A DNA stretch of 64,000 nucleotides from Salminus brasiliensis (GCF_030463535.1 NC_132880.1:40863842-40927841); one strand, 5' to 3'; positions 35,230 through 58,450 are shown, counted from the first letter of the stretch. A program made the numbers and translations. The notes: generated from the letters alone by a model not told the origin.

Positions 35230-36630
35230 TGACCACAGCTAATGTTGATGTTTTGTTGGTTTGTTTTATGTTGTGATGCTTAACTAACCAAATCCAACGT
35301 TTTCCAAACATGTCACGATAACAGTCGCTTCATGTGGTATGGTGACGTCTGGTCAGTCATAATTCTAACGTCCACTCAACGTGACTTTCTAATGTTGATG
35401 TATTGTTGGTTTCAGGTAATCCAAGAATCCAAGGTCTAATTCTAAACGTCTGACATTAACATCATCTTTATATAGAATGTTATTTATCTATGAGGTATGG
35501 TGACCAAAACACAACGTCCACTCAACGTGATATTTCAACATTGTTAAACGTTGATATTTTATTGGTTTCAAATTGTAGTGTCAAGTATCCAGAATCCAGC
35601 GTCTTCCACACTTCACACTCCAGTGTTTTAATTTACATAGAATATCAACATTTAGTTATGAGTTATGGTGACCAACCCAACACCTGGTCAACATCATACC
35701 TTAACATCAATTCAATGTGACTTTGTAATATCTTTAGACGTTGCTATTTGTAGGTTCAATGTCCAACAATCTAACACTGGAGTTTGATGTCAACTCAAGT
35801 GTGTTCAGTCAAGCATTTTCAACTAAAATTTCTGGTCAATGTTATAACCTTAACATCCACTTGACATGTGATCCTAATGTTGTTAGACGTTAATATTGGG
35901 CCGGTTTCAAATTGTGGTGTCAGGTAACTGAAATCTAACATATTCCAAATGTCTAACAAACGTCATGTTTACGTAGAATATAGACTTTTAGTTGTAAGGA
36001 ATAGCATCTGAAACCCAACATCTGGCCAACGTTAAAACCTTACCACATGATGAGACTTTCTAACATAGTTAGATGTTGATATTTTGTTGGTGTCAAATTG
36101 TGGTCTCAAGTAACCAGAATCCAACGTCTTCCACACTTCACATGTCAATTCATATTTATGTAGAATATCTGCAGTTCGTTGAGTGAGGTTTGGTGACCAA
36201 ACCCAGCATCTGGTCAAAGTCATAACCTTAACGTCCACTCGACATAACATTTTAACATCATTAGACGTTGATATTTTGTTGGTTCCAAATTGTAGAGTCA
36301 GGTGGCCTGTAATGTTGGAGTTTGTTGTCAACCCAGTGTGTTTTTGACGTGAACCTGATTTTAATTTTCAACTAAAATATATTATTAATGTTATTACCTT
36401 AATGTCCACCTTATATGACATCCTAACGTTGTTAGACGTTGATAATTTGTCAGTTGAAATTGTGATGTCAGGTAACCAAAATCCAACGTCTTCCAGACGT
36501 TTCACACCAGTTTCATGTTTATGTACAATATCGACTTTTAGCTGTTAGAGATCGTGACCGAGGGAACGAAACCCAATGCCAAGTAACCAGAATTCAACAT
36601 CTATCTACTGTCAGAGCTTGATGTCATTCA
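35230..36630. repeat. Irregular tandem array with ACGTTGATATT core (about 150-195 bp period)
   Basis: A module recurs about eight times: a (T)TAGACGTTGATATTTTGTTGG core, then TTCAAATTGTGGTGTCAGGTAACC, then CCAACGTCTTCCA, then a TATGTAGAATAT box, then CCTTAACGTCCACTCGACGT. Core positions are about 35243, 35393, 35552, 35738, 35885, 36069, 36264 and 36434. Spacing varies from about 147 to 195 because individual boxes are lost. AACGTC and GACGTT words dominate, which makes it locally CpG-containing in an AT-rich context. Confidence 0.9.
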
Positions 36631-36716
36631 TTTTCTGAAATAAAATGTAACATTTGTCCGACATTAGAGTCTAATGTCTTTCTGACGTCAACTTGCCATC
36701 ATTGCCTGCTAGTTTG

Positions 36717-36717
<1 letters not shown>

Positions 36718-36764
<47 letters not shown>

Positions 36765-36765
36765 A
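36718..36765. repeat. (TC)n microsatellite, with (AG)n nearby
   Basis: A run of about 22 TC units is followed 150 bases later by an AG run at about 36915-36945. The two could pair as an inverted repeat. A (CA)n run lies at 37079-37106. Confidence 0.9.
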
Positions 36766-36909
36766 TCACAGAGCTGATGCGTAATCATATCTTAAATAAT
36801 GCCTCTGATGTGCAGATGCAGAACAGTGAGGCCTTCTCAACCACCCGTTTACTTCCCTAGATAAGATCCTACAGATGATGTCAAGAGGAAAGTGCCAGAG
36901 AGACAGAGT

Positions 36910-36945
<36 letters not shown>

Positions 36946-37239
36946 CTACCTTAGGAGTAGAGTTGTGAGGGCTGAGCAATATGAAAGTTATGTGACCACT
37001 GAGGTAACTGTGGAGGTTAAAGCAGGGCACATTCACTCATGAGGGTCTAGCTGGCATAAGCATACAGCTCTGCTATCTGACACACACACACACACACACA
37101 CACACTGCATGCTCCCAAACCAAGTACTGCTACTTGCTTACACATAGACATACTGTCTGGTTTTGAAGTGATGTAGTACTAAGAAAGGTGACCATATTTA
37201 AGAGGTAAACAGTCAGTAGTTTGTGTTCATGTATGTGTA

Positions 37240-37742
37240 GTTACATTATATGGCCAAAAGTATTGGGACACCTGCTCATTCGTTGTTTCTTCTGAAATCA
37301 AGGGTATTAAAAGAGTTAATCCTGCTTACCTGTCTCTACTGTCCAGCTAAGGCTTTCTACTGCACTGCATTACTGTAAGGATTTGTTTTGCATTCAGCAA
37401 CAAGAGCGCTAGTGATGTCAGGATGTTGAATGATCACCACCCAACCTCATCCCCAGCTGCCCAGCTTATCCTGAAAGTATTGGATGGATTATCGTCATTC
37501 CAGAATGCTGGGGTGGCTATATACCTCTCTAGCCCATGTCTGGCATCAGGCATGGTGCCAAAAGGTTCATGTTTATCTGCTCCAGAGAGTCCTATTCTAT
37601 TTGCAGTACTTCTCTACAGGGACTAGACAAGATGTGTGTGTGTTAGCATTTGCACTGTGTCAGCAATGGGTGCAACTTAAAATAGCAGAATACATTTATT
37701 CTAGGGGTGTCTACAAACATTTGGACATTTGGACGTATATAT
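37240..37742 (+). mobile_element. Family A element, near full length
   Basis: It begins TTATATGGCCAAAAGTATTGGGACACC and ends GGTGTCTACAAACATTTGGACATTTGG; the first and last ~20 bases are imperfect inverse complements. At about 500 bp it is one of the three longest copies in the window and serves as a reference for the family. It lies upstream of arpp21. Confidence 0.85.
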
Positions 37743-38354
37743 GTTTTGTTATATGCAGTCCTGGGTTGTATGGTGGTACAGCAGGTAGTGTGTGTACCCC
37801 ACAGCTTCAGAGGTCCTTGATCCTTGCTCTGCTAGGTGTAAGTAAATGGTGCCTTGTGCCCAGTGTTTCTAGATAGGTTTAGATAAGAAGATGGTTGAAC
37901 ATTCCTGGTTAGGGTTGGGCCTAACCTGTGAAAACCGTTTTATTTGAAAATATAGACATTTGATCTTCATTTGAACAATAGCGAGAGATGGAGGAAATAT
38001 AACGAATCAAAGAAAATGAGTATGCTCTTGAACTGGCATCTCACTTGTAAATGATTTAGGAGACAGTGGAATGGCTGATTTTCTTTTTAAACCCCTTCCC
38101 AGACAACCTTCTCTCCTAAGGCCTCAGATACTTTGAATCTGGCCATGGTGATCCACTCACTTCAACAAACAAGAGCAAGCCAAACTAAATGTCTGAGGTT
38201 TAAGTAAGACTGACTCCTCCAAAATCCTCTCTAACCATGTTCTGATCATCTGCAGCTGATGTGGAGCACCTTATTCTAATTTTAGACATTATAAGTAGTA
38301 ATACATGTGATGGCTAGCAGTCTCTGGTCACAGTGACAGCACCTTATTCCACTG

Positions 38355-38478
38355 GACCACTCAAGGCCTTTGGGCATAACTCCTAACACTACAGTAGTCG
38401 ACCTCTATAACACGAGTAACCGTGTAAGTCGCTCTGGACAAGAGCGTCAGCTAAATGTCGTAAATGTAAATGTAGAGT
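38355..38478 (+). mobile_element. LINE/SINE 3' tail fragment
   Basis: The words GTGTAAGTCGCTCTGGACAA and GAGCGTCAGCTAAATGTCG followed by TAAATGTAAATGTA match the conserved tail shared by L2-like LINEs and their SINEs in fish. The upstream TTATTCCACTGGACCACTCAAGGCC belongs with it. A target-site duplication was not found. Confidence 0.75.
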
Positions 38479-38878
38479 GTCGGAAGCTACTTTGGCCAGC
38501 CCATTATGGAAATCTATCCTGGAAGTATGTAAATGATGAATGCATGCTGAATATTTTCCTTGACTATATTAAAGCTCAGTCATATGGCATGGCTATTGTC
38601 AGGTTTGAAGGCTGAGCTAAACTGTTCGAAAGAACATTTTGAACCTGTAACGTAATGCCCACCAACTCCCAACTTTAGAATATGAAGGTAATGACTATTA
38701 GAGGCTTGTCTCATTTAGGTCTGAATGTTGTTTTACACAGTTCTGCCAAAGGAAGGAAGGAATCAGTCCATCCGTCTGCTGACGCAAGAGTGTGAAGAAG
38801 CACAGACATGCTTAGTCGGGGGATGTGTGAGTTTCATGACCTGTGACTTTCACGACCTGTCAACAGCTGAGTCTCAAG

Positions 38879-50303
<11,425 letters not shown>

Positions 50304-50690
50304 TGCACACACACACACACACACACATACACACAGTGTACCACACTGACTTTAGCACTGATATAATATTACTGGAATGTCCATTTATATGCACAGATAT
50401 ACACACACATGTATAAATGTAAGCCAGAAAGCCTCACTGTTTACTGGCTAACTCTCATAAGTAGCACAACCTACCTGCCTGATTTCACACCACAGGACTG
50501 TCCAGACACATCCAGCCGTTCGTACATGTGTGCTATTTTAATTACATGTTTATTCTTGACTTTTTTACATGCACTGATGTATAATATATAATGTTGTGTC
50601 AGAATTGCTGTGGACCTCCTTAGGATGTATTTGATATCACAGAAATATGTTTTAAAGCAATATAATAAAATAATAATTAAATATCCTGTA
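50304..50690 (+). other. arpp21: arpp21 3' untranslated region
   Basis: It begins directly with a (CA)n microsatellite (50306-50330) and has an AATAAA at 50664-50669. This is a short UTR; mammalian ARPP21 3' UTRs are longer, so a distal site may also be used. Confidence 0.55.
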
Positions 50691-51664
50691 CAGATGTGAT
50701 TATGACTTCCATATGGAATACATGTGTCTGAGTTTGTCAACACACATGTCTAATTACAGATATAACTGATCACGCCAAAAAGTTGGAGATGATGCATGAC
50801 ATGTACATTTGCACTCAGTATAGAATCAGAAACTACACTGTGTCCAAATGTTTGTGGACACCCTTTCTGATTCATGCATTCAATTACTTAAGGTGCACTC
50901 ATTGCTGACAAAGGTGTGCAAAAAGCATAGCCTATGAACCTATTAACTCCATCGAATGCTTTTGAGATGAATTGGGGATAAGGTGGAGTGGTTCATTAAC
51001 ATGCTTTTCGAGTGCAATCAAATCCTCACAGCAATGCTCCATAATCTAGTAGAAAGCCTTTCCTGGACAGTGGAGACAGTTGCTCCTACAAACGCAGAAA
51101 ACCTCCTTTTTAATAACCTTGATTTGTCAGTTAGAAGTCAGAAGCAGGAAAAATGGACAAGAGTAAGGATCCGAGCAACACTGACACAGGCCAGATTGTG
51201 ATGGCTAGATGACGGAGTCAGAACACCTCCAAAAAACGTGTTGTCTTGTGGGATGTTCCCAGTATGCTGTGGCCAGTACCTACCGGAATTGAACCAAAGG
51301 AATGACAACCAGTGAACCTTGGCTCATTGATGTGATCCATTGAGGCTTCACATCACAACTTACACAACGTAGGTCTTAGAAGGATCTACTACTAAGTTCT
51401 TAGAGTCAGACACCACTGGAAACCTTCACAGGTCTTGTGGAGTCTATGCCACAACAGTACAGAGCTGTTTTGACAGTACAAGGAGGGGGACCTACACCAT
51501 ATAAGGCAGGCGGTTTACCTGTTATGGCTGTTATGGTGTATATAACTCCTCGGAGGGTGAGCTGTGCATTTTCTGAAGAGTGTTGTGTGTTTGTTTGACA
51601 CTTCATCAATCACATGGCCCTGTAACTGTAAACTGGACCAAATGAGTGCACACAGACTCCAGCG
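50691..51664. other. Intergenic region between arpp21 and zftraf1 (tail to tail)
   Basis: About 1 kb separates the inferred ends of the two convergent genes. It is filled by a minus-orientation family A part (about 50835-51125: TGTCCAAATGTTTGTGGACACC, TAGTAGAAAGCCTTTCCTGG) joined to a family B copy (about 51140-51545). No gene was recognised. Confidence 0.7.
51140..51545. mobile_element. Family B element, diverged copy fused to a family A fragment
   Basis: The body matches the 34.4-34.8 kb copy (GACAAGAGTAAGGATCCGAG, CAGTATGCTGTGGCCAGTACC, CACAACTTACACAACG) and the end reads GGCAGGCGGTTTACCTGTTATGG. The left terminus is lost at the junction with the family A segment, which suggests deletion or recombination between elements. 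Confidence 0.68.
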
Positions 51665-53334
51665 TCTTGTTTAGATGAGCTTTAATAGAAAGGCACAAAT
51701 ACAGCCAGAGTGTAATGTGAGAATTAAAAGCTTTTAAATACAGAAACAGGTTCAAACTAGACTCCTCCATTCTGTAAGCACAGGCTAGATCAGCTTCACT
51801 GTCTTTTTCTCCTGCAAGACTTCAAGTATGCCTAAACCAATGAGATACAGCTGGGTTCAACCCCACCGGGATCTGATTATACCCCATCTGGCTCACAAGT
51901 TCCTTGTGTGTATGTGTGTGTGTTTATGCAAGTGTATGTAGGTAGGGGCAGTAACAGTGGTTCCCAGTCAGATTTTGTCATTTGTCCAGTCGGTTTCCGT
52001 GGTAAATAAGAGTCTCTGTTGCCAATAGTAATGAGTGTAGGTTAAATAAAAGTAATAAATAGTGATGCTGTTCTCATCCGCTACTGAGAGTTGTGGCTCC
52101 TGTGTGTGTGTCTGTCTGTCTGAGTGGGGAGGGGTGGGTAGATGGGTTGGGTGCGTGCAGGTGTGTTCTTTTGTAGAAGCAAGACAGGAAACTAGGAAAT
52201 GACAAATCAAACTCTAAAGAAGATAAAAGGGTAAGTTTCACATGTTCTTCAATAAATGTGTTTAGGAGGTCAAACTTAAGTTAGCTTACAAGACTATGAT
52301 GCTACCGGGCTAAAAGTGTGTGTGTTCCTGAGAGCACACCAAGAGGAAAAAAAAAAAAAAAAAACCCATATAAACAAAAAAAACATGCAAAATCTCATCA
52401 GCCAGGTTCAGAGGTCTGCGGCCGTGTAGTGTAGGCCAGCCGACCTGCTGCGCCTCAAGTAAAACATCCGCCTTCACTTACAAAAATATGTTTAAAGCAG
52501 GTGCAGCCTATTTTCTGCTGCATGTGTATATATGTGTGTGTGTGTGTGTGTGTGTATGTAAGCCTTAAGAGGAGGGTTCTGAGCAGGAGAGAACACTGCA
52601 TGGACACACACATACAGTACCACAGCATGTCTTGAGTAGCACTGCCTGAACTGCAGGCAGATGATATTTAACATCAAACCCAGTGTGGCCTGGATTATCC
52701 TTCTAAAACCAAGACCAACCTGTCTTTCTCACAGTCACAAAACACACACATACACTCTCACACACTCATGCTTAGATAGTCGGCTCATCTGGATTCCCGC
52801 TCGTTAGGTTGTCTTGCGCATTCACACCCATTCATACGTACATGCACACACAGCCATAAGACATACATGCATGCGTGCGTGCACATACACACGCTCCCAT
52901 ACTAAATACGCTCTGGCGGTGGTGTCCATTCAGGCCTGTCCTGCTTCTTTTTTACCCCCCTATTTTCTAGCGAGAGGTCAACACGGCGCTGGGTCACATC
53001 ATTGATGAACAGAGACTCGTTTTTGGACCATAAAGGATCTGAAAGCATTTCCATTGACCATGTACACACAAACAAACAAACAGACAGAATCTACTGCGGT
53101 TCTCACGGGCTGTCTCTATTTTATCTGTCCATCTTTCTAAATCCTTGTTCTAGTCGAGGTATCTGTGGTTCAGCGGTGCTTCTTCTCCTACTCCTCCACC
53201 CTTCCTCTCTCTTTAATCTCTCCAGCCCTGCCTCCCCTCGCCAGTTCGTTTCTCCATCTCCCTCTCTTGCCCTCTCTCTCTCTCTCTCTCTCCCCCCTTT
53301 CCTCTACTCCCGTTCTCTTCCCCCTTTCTTCTCT
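51665..53334 (-). other. zftraf1: zftraf1 3' untranslated region
   Basis: On the minus strand the sequence after the stop runs about 1.65 kb to a variant signal ATTAAA (plus-strand 51681-51686). It includes TC-rich sequence right after the stop (53265-53295), GT/CA repeats (52530-52556, 52740-52765) and an A-run on the plus strand at 52349-52366. No conserved reading frame was found. Confidence 0.5.
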
Positions 53335-56300
53335 CTACTTCTGGATCTGAAAGATGAAGAGGCGCAGGTTGATGTTTTTGGCGGCCAGCAGCTTGTTGCA
53401 CTCCACGCTGTCGCTGATGGGCAGCGGCGCGTACTCTGTCTCGTTGGCGTCGTTGGAGAAGACGTGGTGCTGGATGACGGGTTTGATCTTCACGTCGTCG
53501 TACGGGCCCTTGAGCAGCAGGAAGGAGCACTCCAGCGCTGAGTTGACCTTGCTCTTCAGGATCAGCTGGAAGGAGAGCGTGCGCTTGCAGGACAGGTTGG
53601 GGTTGCGCTCTGAGTCGTTGACGCGTGCCTTCAGCACCCACGTCTGGTTGAGCACGGTGAAGCGTGGCGTCTCGTAGTACAGCCGCGTGATGAAGTCATC
53701 CGTGCGGTACGGCCGGAACTGCACCTCTGCATTCAGGACAGGGAAGGAGGAAGGGTGTCAGTTTGACTTTTGCAGCGTAATTAGGTTTATATGGTCTGGT
53801 GATGCTGTGAAGCAGTTGTTTCCAACCTTGGTCCTGGTGTACCTTGTGTCCCCTGTCCTGCATGTGTTAGTGTTTACCCTGCTTCCAAATTACATGATCA
53901 GCTAATCAGCTAATTTACAAGCCCTGGAGCAGATGATCATGAACCTCTTGGTGCCATGTCTAATGCCAGGCATGGGCTACAGGGGTACAAAGGCCCCCCA
54001 GCATTGAACTGTGGAGCAGTAAAACTGTGTTCTCTGGAATGATGATGGCTCATTCAGTACTTTTGGGATGAGTTAGGAATGAGGTGTGGTGGTGATCACC
54101 CAACATCCTGACCTCACTAATGCTATTGTCGCTGAATACAATCAAATCCTCACAGCAATGTTCCAAAATCTAGTTAAAAGCCTTTCCTGGACAGTAGAGA
54201 CAGTTACTCCAACAAAAGCAGGATGTTATTGTTTAATACCATAAGAAACATTGGATGAGCAGGTGTCCCAAAACTTTTGTCCATATTGGTTTTCAGAGTC
54301 CATGTGGTTTTTAGAGTGAGGAAAATATTAGTTTAAGTGGTTAGGTCATATACTGAGAGTTATGTATTACATAATCATATGAATAATAACCCTTTAGGAA
54401 TGAGTGCTCCTAAAACAGTACATTTGCTGTCATTGTTTTTCGGCCATCTCAGTGCAACCAGGGACTCCACAAGCCTAAGGATTCGTATACTTAAATAGAG
54501 AAAGCTGAGAAGCTTCACACAGCTCTAGCTGCTGTAACTGTGTAAGTGTGCAGGGTTTGTCTTTGTGCTTGCTGAGTGTGTGTACCTGTGAATCCAATCT
54601 TTTCGAAGCTGAGCAGGCTGAAGATACTGTTATAGAGCTGCAGCTCTCTGCGATGGCTCTGGTCCATCTCGTCCAGGATGCCCATCAGCTCGATGCCAGT
54701 CTTGGAAGGGTGGCAGCATTCCACCTCATGGGCACTGAGCTCATGGAAAGGGCCCTGCCATGGGCAGCCAATCCGCTTGTACTTACATTGAGTAAGTCTG
54801 TTTGCGTAAACGCCAGACACAAACAGGAATCAGAGGAACCACAAAGGAAATGCTAGAAAAGTGTAAATGCTTTAGGGGTGTAAAACTGAGCTGATCTGAA
54901 GGAGGCCATTCACCTGCATAGTTTTTTTTTTTTTTAGAATTTATTATAATATTCAATAAAAACATGTTTTTGGACAGAATAAAGTTTTTTTCTGTATAAT
55001 GTAATAAAAAGCTTGATCTATATGTATTTTTAATTTTAATGCATAAATCATTCCCTACACATTTCTGTATCCAGTGTCTTATTAAATAATTATGAATTAT
55101 GAATCAAAATAATCAAACAATCCCAATCCAAAGGTGGTGAAATATGAGATTTCTTTAGGCACCATTTGAGTCATTTCCTTGTTGGTGAGCAGGACACTGT
55201 GAGAGAGCCCGACTGAGGGAGAGTGTGTGTGTACCTGTCCTGGCACTCCTCTGTCTGGTGGTGGTCCAGGCTGGAGCGGGGGAACTGTTTGAGGCAGTAG
55301 CTGCAGTCCGATGGCAGTTCACTCACTGCTTTCTCCACTGCTAGGTTCCTGCAGCACAGGCTCTTGCTGATCTCACAGCGGCAGTTAGGACATGTGGCCT
55401 GTTCCTCCTTCAGCCGTGCGTCTGCCAGCAGGTGGATGAAGCAGCCTGCGCACATCAGGTGTCCATTCGTGCACTACGAAAACAATAAAGAAACAATAAA
55501 AATGTTAGCTGTTCATTTTTTTTTTTAAATATGTATATTTCAATTTACACCATTTCTGTTTGTGATTTTGACATAAACTGGGTTCCCTCTATTATCAGCA
55601 TTTCAGTATCTCCAGGAGCTTTAGGTGAGTATATTATTAAGCTCAAGTTGGATGTGTTTTCATATTTCTATTTACGTGCCTCTAAACTGCAGCAGCTCTT
55701 TGAAAGGGGTAGATGTGAACTGTTCAGGAGTAATACTGAGAATGACGCCTCTGTCACTGGCCAGAATGGTGCTACTGAACTACGTAACTTGGGTGTAGCT
55801 GCATCAGAGCTCTCGCCAGAACTGTGCAACACTGCATAACCCGAGTCATATTTGTGTAAAATCCTGTATTGCTACTCTACCACCTGAGACCACATGATTG
55901 TTTCACTTCCGATGCCGGTTCTGTCTCTCAGCTAGTCTAGAAATGCATGTGTACAGCTGTCCATGAGGGGGAGCTCAAAGCGTGATTTGTATCTATGGCA
56001 GTGGTGTAAAAGTGAATTCCACTCCGAAACTGTGGGGGAGCCCGGGTCGAGTTCTCATACTGGTACTGTCACATTAATATTAACGAAAGCCAAACAACTA
56101 ACGCATTGCAAAGATGAAAGATCCATGTGAGTAAGAAGCTTTTCAGATTTTCTACACCGGTTATTTTCATTAAGTGACATTTTTAAATAATTGTAATAAC
56201 ATTTTTAAATCATAGTTATAACATATCTGTCTGATCTTTATACCTGTGTCTGATTAACCCTGTGTGTCCGTCTGATTCAGTTTGTACCCATGTAATAAAG

Positions 56301-56423
56301 ACAAAGTTTGAAGCTGAAGTTGGGTACGGATTAATGATTCTGCTCTGTTACACATCCTGGTAAAGTCACATGCTTCTAATTTTAAATGTGTGCAAGAACC
56401 CGTCCTCCATTATTAGAAATGGC

Positions 56424-56471
<48 letters not shown>

Positions 56472-57689
56472 TGATACAGAGAATGACCTCTCTGTTTGCC
56501 ATGTATGATCAGCTTACACTAATTAGTATTACATATTACATCAAATGAATACCTGACAAATCCCTTAACCGTGCCGTAAAGTTGAGCACTACTGTCAGCT
56601 GTTTTCATGGACTGTGGAAATTAGCAAGTGTAAGTAAATGGAGATCTGTTTGAGAGTGAGGGCTTCTGTGTGTTTGGGGTAGTTGCTTAAGGATGTGGTT
56701 CTTTGAAGGACTACAAGAGGAACATTTTTGGGGGAGGGGGACTCCACAGTGATTGGGTTAAAGGGAACATGTGACTTTGCATTGCCATGTTTGTCCCCGA
56801 CTGCCAAACAGCTGGTCAGGTCACAGTTACAGGTCCACAGTTTGGAAGCACAGGGGTTAGACAGTCATACAACAGGGGTCACTCAAAGCTACAATATGAA
56901 CAAAGCAAATGCTAGGAGTCAGGGTTCTGGGGGTCTCTGTAGTTTCTATAGCCCTTTATTGCAGTGGTTCCCAACCGTGGTCCTGGAGGACCCCCTGCCC
57001 TGCATATTTTAGTGTTTACCCCGTTCCTGATCACCTGATCCAGCCAAAATGTTCATTATCAAGCTGAGGAGAGTTGAAGGTGATGTGTCACAGAAGGAAA
57101 CCCCTCAAATGTACAGGGCAGGGGGTCCTCCAGAACCAGGGTTGGGGACCACTGCTCTATAGTCTATTTGTTGTCATCAATTCACATCTACTATTTATTG
57201 CATTAGTTTGTAATTGAGCTTAAAAACAAGCTGACTATGCTGATTGCCTTCTGTTGTTCTGTACGTTAGCCTGCAATCCTGCGTCTGGCCTATATTTATG
57301 TTAGCCCTGCGCGCACGCCTGCAAAATGGAGGCCCTGTGCTTGTGAGGACGCTTCTTCTGTAGTTGGTAGTTTAAATTACCTGGTAGACGGAGGCTTTGG
57401 GCAGGTCCAGGCACACCGTGCAGCACAGGACGGAGTAGAGCCTTTCCTCGAGCTTCCCCGCTTCACCCTCCTGCAGCCTGACGCGCTTCTTGGGCGGCGC
57501 GTCCGCGTCTGTCTCCGGTCCAGAAGCATCCCTCCGCCCGCCGGTCTCCTCCTGGATCCCGGACAGTCCAGCGCTCCCCTGCCCGGCTTCCAGGGCGCCC
57601 CCCACCACCGGCCCCACGCCGAGGCCGGACGAGGAGGAGCCCGGAGCGGCCGCTACTGCCAGTTCTCCTCGCTCTTCCATCGCAGACAT
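53335..57689 (-). CDS. zftraf1: Zinc finger TRAF-type containing 1 (cysteine and histidine rich 1)
   Basis: Four exons on the minus strand, in transcript order: 57689-57381, 55473-55235, 54797-54586, 53726-53335 (stop TAG). They give 383 residues. Exon 1 encodes a low-complexity Gly/Ala/Ser/Glu-rich N-terminus with a basic PPKKRVRL (possible nuclear signal) and the first RING cysteines (CCTVCLDLP). Exon 2 completes the RING-like finger ([21 protein letters not shown]) and starts a TRAF-type finger ([16 protein letters not shown]). Exon 3 continues it ([20 protein letters not shown]). Exon 4 encodes a compact C-terminal domain ([15 protein letters not shown] to LFIFQIQK). ZFTRAF1/CYHR1 is a poorly characterised, widely expressed protein. 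RING chemistry suggests ubiquitin-ligase-like function, but this is inference. All splice phases agree. Confidence 0.94.
53938..54290 (-). mobile_element. Family A element, minus orientation (zftraf1 intron 3)
   Basis: Plus-strand phrases in inverse family order: ATGAACCTCTTGGTGCCATG, CATTGAACTGTGGAGCAG, CACCCAACATCCTGACC, TCCTCACAGCAATG, GAGCAGGTGTCCCAAAACTT. The terminus TTTTGTCCATATTGG is decayed. A fragment of the element seen at 56962 lies just before it, at about 53812-53900. Confidence 0.82.
56428..56468. repeat. (CA)n microsatellite in zftraf1 intron 1
   Basis: About 20 uninterrupted CA units. Confidence 0.95.
56962..57154. mobile_element. 193-bp inverted-repeat MITE in zftraf1 intron 1
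   Basis: The left end CAGTGGTTCCCAACCGTGG, with GTCCTGGAGGACCCCCTGCC, pairs with the right end GGGTCCTCCAGAACC, GGGTTGGGGACCACTG. The ends pair over about 45 bases with few mismatches. Flanking 8-mers match at only 5 of 8 positions, so the insertion is older than the copy at 46381. The CAG...CTG ends suggest the hAT superfamily. Confidence 0.82.
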
Positions 57690-58450
57690 CCGCGTCTGAT
57701 CCCAAGCGAGTCGAGGGGCTGTTTGAAGCTCTGACGCCTTTATTGCACGAGTGGGGTCGCCAAGCCGTCAGCAGTGTAACCAACAGTGTGGGAACTATTT
57801 GGCAATAATAAGCCTCGGTTCATATGGACCTGCTTGTCACAGTCGGAGCAGCTCCTGGAGGAAGTAAACAGCATATGTACGAGTAGTAGATGTGGTGGTG
57901 GGGGGTCACTTCAGCTCCCTCCCGCACTGTATTTGTGTTTTTGTGAGTTAGCTTTGCTGGCTGGCTTTAGCAGCCCCTGAACGCACCGCTGTGCCCCTGC
58001 CTCAACAAAAACAACAGTGTGTTGCTGGTGCTCGACAGCGGGCCACCGTGGCTGCTCTCCGCCGTGACCGCGCCGCTCTCCGCTCCCTCAGCCCCGCGAG
58101 CCTTAGCCGCTTTTACGCGCTCCTCCCCCGGTCCTGGAAAACCCTGAAAGTAGCTTCTTATGTGCAGCGTCTTCGCGATACTTCTCACCTCGGTCTACAG
58201 TGCCATCTTTGTTTTTTTCCTGTCTGTCCCCCCCTTACCCCTCCTCCCTCTCACCTCAGTCCTCTCCTATCATCTCGACTCCACCAATCAGGGGCGCGCT
58301 TACTCGGAGCAGGCTGAGACATGAGCCAATCCCGTTGTCCACTAATAGACCATTAGTGAATGTTTTGCCCCTAGTTGTTATGGCTGGTTCGCCAGTCCTC
58401 ACCCATCCCAGCTCTGATTGGCTGCAGCAAATGTTGTGTTTCATCAGATG
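57690..58450 (-). promoter_or_regulatory. zftraf1: zftraf1 promoter region with a cluster of CCAAT boxes
   Basis: The CpG-rich composition of exon 1 continues upstream to about 58120. At 58280-58430 there are three CCAAT-type boxes in both orientations (CCACCAATCAGG at about 58281, GAGCCAATCCC at about 58323, TGATTGGCTGC at about 58416). This is the arrangement of an NF-Y-driven TATA-less housekeeping promoter. The transcription start is not resolved and could lie near either end of the region. Confidence 0.5.

Noticed and set aside
37484-37876. 130-codon plus-strand frame
   Set aside because: It spans the right half of a family A element and flanking DNA, and its translation matches nothing I know.
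52814-53641. Long open frames (up to 179 codons plus, 142 codons minus) around the zftraf1 last exon
   Set aside because: They are alternate-frame readings of the real zftraf1 exon and its TC-rich 3' UTR. Only the frame ending at 53335 matches the family and splices in phase.
57463-57783. 106-codon minus-strand frame and a 69-codon plus-strand frame over zftraf1 exon 1
   Set aside because: Both are GC-driven shadows of the Gly/Ala-rich first exon, with no acceptor or donor that fits.
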